Part shown: piece by piece, positions 6,319-9,069 of the stretch
How the letters are laid out: the number at the start of each line of letters is the position of its first letter
Position numbering within the stretch: the first letter of the stretch is position 1
Source: Marine Group II euryarchaeote MED-G33
GTDB taxonomy: Archaea; Thermoplasmatota; Poseidoniia; Poseidoniales; Thalassarchaeaceae
Assembly (NCBI GenBank): GCA_949538655.1
Contig: CATISE010000198.1
Span: 1-9,069 of the forward strand
Direction of reading: 5' to 3'
Length of the DNA: 9,069 nucleotides
Position numbers and translations under genes: made by a program
Notes under the pieces: model-generated
What the model saw: the letters and a program-made list of their open reading frames with translations, nothing else
Told to the model about the DNA's origin: nothing
Databases searched by the model: none

Positions 6319-7144
6319 TCGCCTTCAATCCATTTGGGCAGTTGGTCTTCATGATGCTAAAAGACGAGTTCGTAGCCAGCGAATGCTGATTCTAGCACCC
6401 TTGGTCATCTTCCTCCTGTGTGCGGCATGTTGGGGGTTTGCAGATTCCCGTATTGTCCCAGCGGGTTTGGTGGTGAATTCACCCGCAGATGTGCTGTTCC
6501 TCTCGAGTACATCGATTGTGTTCATTTGCACATTGAGTGTCGTATTGCTAGGCTTTGATGCCATTAGCAAAAGACGTCTGACAGGGGAACTGGCAATCGA
6601 TTTGACACAACCCATGCCTCGGTCTGATTATGCGTTGTCCCAGTTGTTGGGCGTGTGGCTCTCTGCAATGCTCCCTACAATCATTGGGATTTTCATTGGT
6701 ACATTCCTGATTCAAAGACAGATGGGTGTTTGGCCAGCACTTGGAGATCTTTCGATGTTCATCATATCCACCGGACTCCTCCTTTGGTGGTACACTTCGT
6801 TGCAATTACTCGCATCTTCAATGGCTAGAGACATTGGGGCCTCCGTCACCCTTGGGGTTGGGACCTGGCTTTTCTTCGTCTTCTTGTGGTTGATTCCAAC
6901 TCTCGTCATCGCTCAATCGATGGGGGTTGATGTGACTGATACGACTTCATTGGCTTTTGATCGAATCCAAGAAAGAATCGATTTGTTTAGTCCAAATGGT
7001 GTCTATCAACTTTTGATGGAAACAAGGTTGTCTTCGGCGAGTCAACCTCACCTATCGAAAATTTCAATCTGGATTTCAGCAATCGTTTGGTCAATTCTAC
7101 CAACATACGTTTTCTGTAGTAGAATCAAACATTTGAAGCCATAA
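6311..7144 (+). CDS. ABC-2 type exporter, membrane subunit (NosY-like)
   Basis: 277-residue integral membrane permease partnered with the preceding ATPase; the start overlaps the ATPase stop by 8 bp (translational coupling). Seen: six hydrophobic segments at about 24-43 (ILAPLVIFLLCAACWGF), 56-80, 106-130, 140-162, 172-198 and 250-270. The cytoplasmic loop after helix 2 (SKRRLTGELAIDLTQPMPRSDY) is the coupling element typical of ABC-2/NosY permeases (elsewhere: EEGTLELLLSQP-type). Such pairs export lipids, drugs or glycans or assist metal-cofactor maturation (NosFY), so the substrate cannot be read from sequence. The iron-type lipoprotein gene follows 121 bp downstream but has its own promoter and operators. 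Confidence 0.88.
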   Translation: MSDRLQSIWAVGLHDAKRRVRSQRMLILAPLVIFLLCAACWGFADSRIVPAGLVVNSPADVLFLSSTSIVFICTLSVVLLGFDAISKRRLTGELAIDLTQPMPRSDYALSQLLGVWLSAMLPTIIGIFIGTFLIQRQMGVWPALGDLSMFIISTGLLLWWYTSLQLLASSMARDIGASVTLGVGTWLFFVFLWLIPTLVIAQSMGVDVTDTTSLAFDRIQERIDLFSPNGVYQLLMETRLSSASQPHLSKISIWISAIVWSILPTYVFCSRIKHLKP

Positions 7145-7162
7145 ACGGCCAACTCAAACTGG

Positions 7163-7178
7163 TTTAGGTCGACCTAAA
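7163..7178. promoter_or_regulatory. Perfect 16-bp palindrome TTTAGGTCGACCTAAA, candidate DtxR/IdeR-type operator
   Basis: The TTAGG...CCTAA arms match the general form of DtxR/IdeR/MDR1/SirR-family iron- or manganese-repressor boxes (DtxR consensus TTAGGTTAGCCTAACCTAA). It sits about 23 bp upstream of the TATA-like element of the FEA1-like gene, where bound repressor would interfere with TFB/TBP assembly. A weaker outer pair, AACTC 7151-7155 and GAGTT 7181-7185, encloses it. The repressor assignment is inference. Confidence 0.6.
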
Positions 7179-7184
7179 AAGAGT

Positions 7185-7204
7185 TAAGGTTGCCCTAAAC
7201 CTTA
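7185..7204. promoter_or_regulatory. Second operator-like inverted repeat, TAAGGTT-N6-AACCTTA, over the TATA box
   Basis: Seven-base perfect arms with a 6-bp spacer (GCCCTA). TNAGGTT-N5-AACCTNA is the DtxR/IdeR box form; here the spacer is 1 bp longer. An overlapping dyad TTAAGG-TTG-CCCTAA (7184-7198) is also visible. The right arm overlaps the TATA-like CTTATAC, so binding would block TBP directly. Confidence 0.55.
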
Positions 7205-7207
7205 TAC
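7201..7207 (+). promoter_or_regulatory. TATA-like element of the FEA1-like gene
   Basis: CTTATAC, flanked on the left by AAAC. Counting about 25-27 bp forward predicts transcription from around 7229-7231, just at the end of an eight-C run (7222-7229). This gives a leader of about 35 nt, so unlike its neighbours this gene would have a 5' UTR with an SD. Confidence 0.45.
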
Positions 7208-7227
7208 TGGAACTTCAATCGCCCCCC

Positions 7228-7258
7228 CCTCATGACGCACAGTGATGCGTCACTGAGG
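7228..7258 (+). promoter_or_regulatory. 5'-leader hairpin that can hide the SD, with a competing hairpin
   Basis: Main stem: TGACGCA (7233-7239) pairs perfectly with TGCGTCA (7246-7252) over the loop CAGTGA; it extends, past one bulged C (7253), by CCTCA (7228-7232) pairing with TGAGG (7254-7258). That is 12 base pairs and includes the whole GAGG SD. A mutually exclusive stem, CAGTGA (7240-7245) with TCACTG (7250-7255) over a TGCG tetraloop, frees most of the SD. Regulation by switching is inference; the pairing is read directly. Confidence 0.5.
7255..7258 (+). promoter_or_regulatory. SD sequence GAGG deciding the FEA1-like start
   Basis: GAGG stands 7 nt before the ATG at 7266 but only 1 nt before the in-frame ATG at 7260. 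The downstream ATG (MNSKK) is therefore preferred; the spacing equals that seen for the permease gene. Confidence 0.7.
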
Positions 7259-7265
7259 AATGAAA

Positions 7266-8543
7266 ATGAATAGTAAAAAAATGAAGGGTATGACACTAGC
7301 ACTACTGATGATGGTAGCTGCATTAGCTGGCTGTATCGGTGGCGATGATGATGCTGAAGAAATTGCTGATGTATCTGGAATGGATGCATCTGATGCAGGG
7401 TACACCTATGCATCAAACGTCGATAACCATCGAAGTTTGATGAAGGACCTTTGCGACATGAAGACCGCAGCCAGCTCTGATGGTGGCTACGACTTTGCAA
7501 CTGCAAAGGACATCTACATGAACGGCAAGAATGCGGAGAAGAGCGATGGCTCATACCGCACTCTGGCTGGATTCGCATCTGCTGAGGGTAAGAACCACGG
7601 CTACGATGCATACTACAACATGACAGGATCTGTTGATGCACACATCATGGCTGCAATGGATGGTACTGGCGACTTCGCTGGTGCATCTGACACCGTTCGA
7701 TACCAAGGAATCGCCAAGTTGACTGTCAACATGGGAATGGTTGCTTACACAATCCACGAGTTGAACTCAGCAATTGCAAAGGCAGATGCTGGTAACGTCG
7801 ACAATGACTCTGGCGCCCCACACAACTGGGACGAAGGATGGGCATTCTTCCACGGACCTGACGAAGACTACGGCTGCTCCCCTGCTAAGGTAATGGAAAA
7901 GCGCGCTGGTGACTTCGGTACCACTAATGCTGACGGGGTAGCCAACACCTTCGCCGCAACAGAGGCTGCAATGGTCGACGGTCTTGCTGCTCTACAGGCT
8001 GGAGACTCTGCAGGATACACTGCAGCAGCAGACACCGTTGTCAAGAATCTCGTGATTACTTACTCTCAGGCTGTACTCAAGTACGCCTCGAAGATGGACA
8101 ACAATGATTCTGGAGAGAAGTACCAGGCAGAAGGATATGCTTTCTGGAAGGCCATTGAGGCACTAGTCGCAGATCACACAGATTCATGCTACAACAACCA
8201 AACTCACGGCTCGGCATGGATTGGTGCAGGCGAAGCAAGCAACTGTGATGCCTTCATCTGGACACAGCACAATGGCCAAGGCGATTACATGTGCTACAAC
8301 ACTGATATCCACATCGTATATGCGGAAGCAACAAACGAGACAATCTGTGACGGATTCGCATCAGTATTCCCTGGAAGCGGAATGCCAGGTTACTACGCTG
8401 ATTACGGCGCATCCAGCATGAACGGTGTTCTCGATTTGACTGATGCCACTCAACTCGGAACATCATACGATGTCGGTCCTTGGTTGGCTGGTGCATGGGC
8501 ACACTTCGGAATCACTGCAGAGGATATTGGAACCTACAGTTAA
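7266..8543 (+). CDS. FEA1/ISIP2a (phytotransferrin)-like iron-assimilation lipoprotein
   Basis: 425-residue lipoprotein, probably anchored outside the membrane and binding iron for uptake. Seen: signal MNSKKMKGMTLALLMMVAAL with lipobox LAGC (Cys23), then an acidic GGDDDAEE linker. The body carries features I associate with the low-iron-inducible FEA1 family of algae (FEA1, diatom ISIP2a): NHRSLMKDLCDMK 54-66, YDFATAKDIY 75-84, YTIHELNSAIAK 161-172, GAPHNWDEGWAFFHG 183-197, and a second related block AEGYAFWKAI 288-297, suggesting an internal duplication. Metal-ligand candidates are Asp, Tyr, His and Glu in these blocks. Cysteines 63, 204, 308, 327, 343 and 361 may pair. Iron-type operators precede it and a flavodoxin follows. 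After the signal every Lys is AAG and about 22 of 25 Tyr are TAC, unlike its neighbours, suggesting strong expression. Alternative: an imelysin/EfeO-like helical metal-binding lipoprotein. Confidence 0.7.
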   Translation: MNSKKMKGMTLALLMMVAALAGCIGGDDDAEEIADVSGMDASDAGYTYASNVDNHRSLMKDLCDMKTAASSDGGYDFATAKDIYMNGKNAEKSDGSYRTLAGFASAEGKNHGYDAYYNMTGSVDAHIMAAMDGTGDFAGASDTVRYQGIAKLTVNMGMVAYTIHELNSAIAKADAGNVDNDSGAPHNWDEGWAFFHGPDEDYGCSPAKVMEKRAGDFGTTNADGVANTFAATEAAMVDGLAALQAGDSAGYTAAADTVVKNLVITYSQAVLKYASKMDNNDSGEKYQAEGYAFWKAIEALVADHTDSCYNNQTHGSAWIGAGEASNCDAFIWTQHNGQGDYMCYNTDIHIVYAEATNETICDGFASVFPGSGMPGYYADYGASSMNGVLDLTDATQLGTSYDVGPWLAGAWAHFGITAEDIGTYS

Positions 8544-8553
8544 ACGAAATCCA

Positions 8554-8599
8554 TTCCACTTGAATAGGAACCCTACAAGTCCTCCTTTGAACAGTGGAA
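8554..8599 (+). other. Possible 3'-UTR stem after the FEA1-like gene
   Basis: TTCCACT (8554-8560) and AGTGGAA (8593-8599) are perfect complements enclosing a 32-nt loop that contains a smaller AGGA/TCCT pair. It begins 10 nt after the stop codon. No T-rich run follows, so termination here is uncertain. Confidence 0.25.
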
Positions 8600-8615
8600 A
8601 AATCGCGGGGTAACT

Positions 8616-8641
8616 GGGTCGAGAATAAGCCTCCTCGATCC
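8616..8641. promoter_or_regulatory. Inverted repeat around a TATA-like core, upstream of the flavodoxin gene
   Basis: GGGTCGAG (8616-8623) pairs with CTCGATCC (8634-8641), eight pairs including one G-T, across AATAAGCCTC. The A/T-rich AATAAG lies about 41 bp before the ATG, which would leave a leader of about 15 nt. It may be a promoter embedded in an operator. It shares GGTCGA with the palindrome at 7163 but lacks the TTAGG/CCTAA ends. Confidence 0.3.
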
Positions 8642-8652
8642 GGTTGCCCCCT

Positions 8653-8662
8653 ACACCGGTGT
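8653..8662. repeat. 10-bp perfect palindrome ACACCGGTGT containing the SD-like GGTG
   Basis: Ends 4 nt before the flavodoxin ATG. GGTG (8658-8661) is the only SD-like sequence, 5 nt from the start codon. The ACACC/GGTGT arms recur in the inverted repeat at 2701-2717. Confidence 0.35.
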
Positions 8663-8666
8663 TCGT

Positions 8667-9069
8667 ATGTCTAGCAAGAAATTACTCATTTTGTTCGGCA
8701 CTGAAACTGGTAATGCCGAAGATTTAGCATTCGACATAGGAAAGAAATCCATTGAATATGGCTTTGAATCTAAAGTTAAAGGGATGGAAGAAGTAACCGC
8801 GGAAGACATCTCAATCTGTGAGAGATTGATGATTTGTTGTAGCACCTGGGGCGAGGGCGACCAACCGGATAATGCGCAAGATTTGTATGATGAAATTTGC
8901 GAATCGAGTGCTGGTTGTTTAGCTGAAGTAAATTTCTCTGTATTATCGTTAGGCGATACAGCCTTCGAGATGTTTTGTGAATCAGGGAAACAGTGGGATT
9001 CAATTCTTGAAATGAAGGGTGGTAATCGGGTGAATGATCGAGTTGATTGTGATACTGATTATGAAGATG
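8667..9069 (+). CDS. Flavodoxin-like FMN protein (partial, C-terminus off window)
   Basis: 134 codons visible, open to the window edge. Electron-transfer flavoprotein binding FMN. Seen: beta strand KKLLILFG then the phosphate loop GTETGNAE 11-18, the isoalloxazine-contact loop CSTWGEGDQPDN 58-69, and LGDTAFEMFCESGKQWD 95-111, followed by RVDCDTDYED. The last segments resemble the FMN domain of sulfite reductase flavoprotein (CysJ) and MioC-type flavodoxins more than short-chain classical ones. Whether it is a stand-alone flavodoxin or the N-terminus of a longer diflavin reductase cannot be seen; visible length already nearly equals a short flavodoxin. It lies 123 bp after the FEA1-like gene on the same strand. 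Flavodoxins replace ferredoxin under iron limitation, which fits the context. Confidence 0.88.
   Translation, partial: MSSKKLLILFGTETGNAEDLAFDIGKKSIEYGFESKVKGMEEVTAEDISICERLMICCSTWGEGDQPDNAQDLYDEICESSAGCLAEVNFSVLSLGDTAFEMFCESGKQWDSILEMKGGNRVNDRVDCDTDYED

Noticed and set aside
7163..7178. Palindrome as a rho-independent terminator of the ABC operon
   Set aside because: The stem is A/T-ended, is followed by only a short A run on the plus strand rather than T, and matches repressor half-sites repeated in the adjacent dyad.
7195..7641. 148-codon minus-strand frame rich in His, Gln and Ser
   Set aside because: It is the complement of GAT/GAC- and GCA-rich codons of the lipoprotein gene and has no start signal.
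1..9069. tRNA, rRNA, transposase or integrase genes
   Set aside because: I saw no tRNA-like cloverleaf, rRNA segment or transposase motif on either strand.

Overview
The window looks like a piece of an archaeal genome, most likely a marine euryarchaeon of the Poseidoniales (Marine Group II) type or a close Thermoplasmatota relative. The clues are a large secreted protein ending in a PGF-CTERM-like anchor, several TATA-like boxes about 25-29 bp upstream of start codons that have no Shine-Dalgarno (SD) sequence (probable leaderless transcripts), strong SD sequences elsewhere (GGAGGT), and a gene with a Gar1-like H/ACA-RNP core. The taxonomic call is inference; no marker gene is present.

Left part (1-3607, all minus strand). 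Reading right to left: a three-helix membrane protein of unknown function (3607-2720), a 668-residue secreted, probably glycosylated surface protein with a C-terminal anchor (2640-634), and the 5' part of a gene (586 to beyond base 1) that joins a Gar1-like beta-barrel, a perfect RanBP2-type zinc finger and a long Arg-Gly-rich tail built from 60-bp tandem repeats. This last architecture resembles eukaryotic Gar1 and FUS/TAF15-type RNA-binding proteins and is one of the two main finds.

Middle (3717-7144). A YbaN/DUF454 membrane protein (+) converges with and overlaps ferrochelatase hemH (-). A two-gene ABC-2 exporter operon follows on the plus strand: an ATPase, then a six-helix permease whose true start is set by a GGAGGT SD and overlaps the ATPase stop.

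Right part (7145-9069, plus strand). This looks like an iron-limitation module. A lipoprotein resembling the FEA1/ISIP2a (phytotransferrin) iron-assimilation family is preceded by two palindromes of the DtxR/IdeR/MDR1 iron-repressor style, one overlapping the TATA box. Its 5' leader can fold so that the SD is buried. A flavodoxin-like gene, the classic iron-sparing replacement for ferredoxin, follows and runs off the window. Proposed logic: iron-bound repressor blocks the operon-like region; under iron starvation the lipoprotein captures iron at the cell surface while flavodoxin saves Fe-S protein. HemH is another consumer of the same iron, but shows no such operator.
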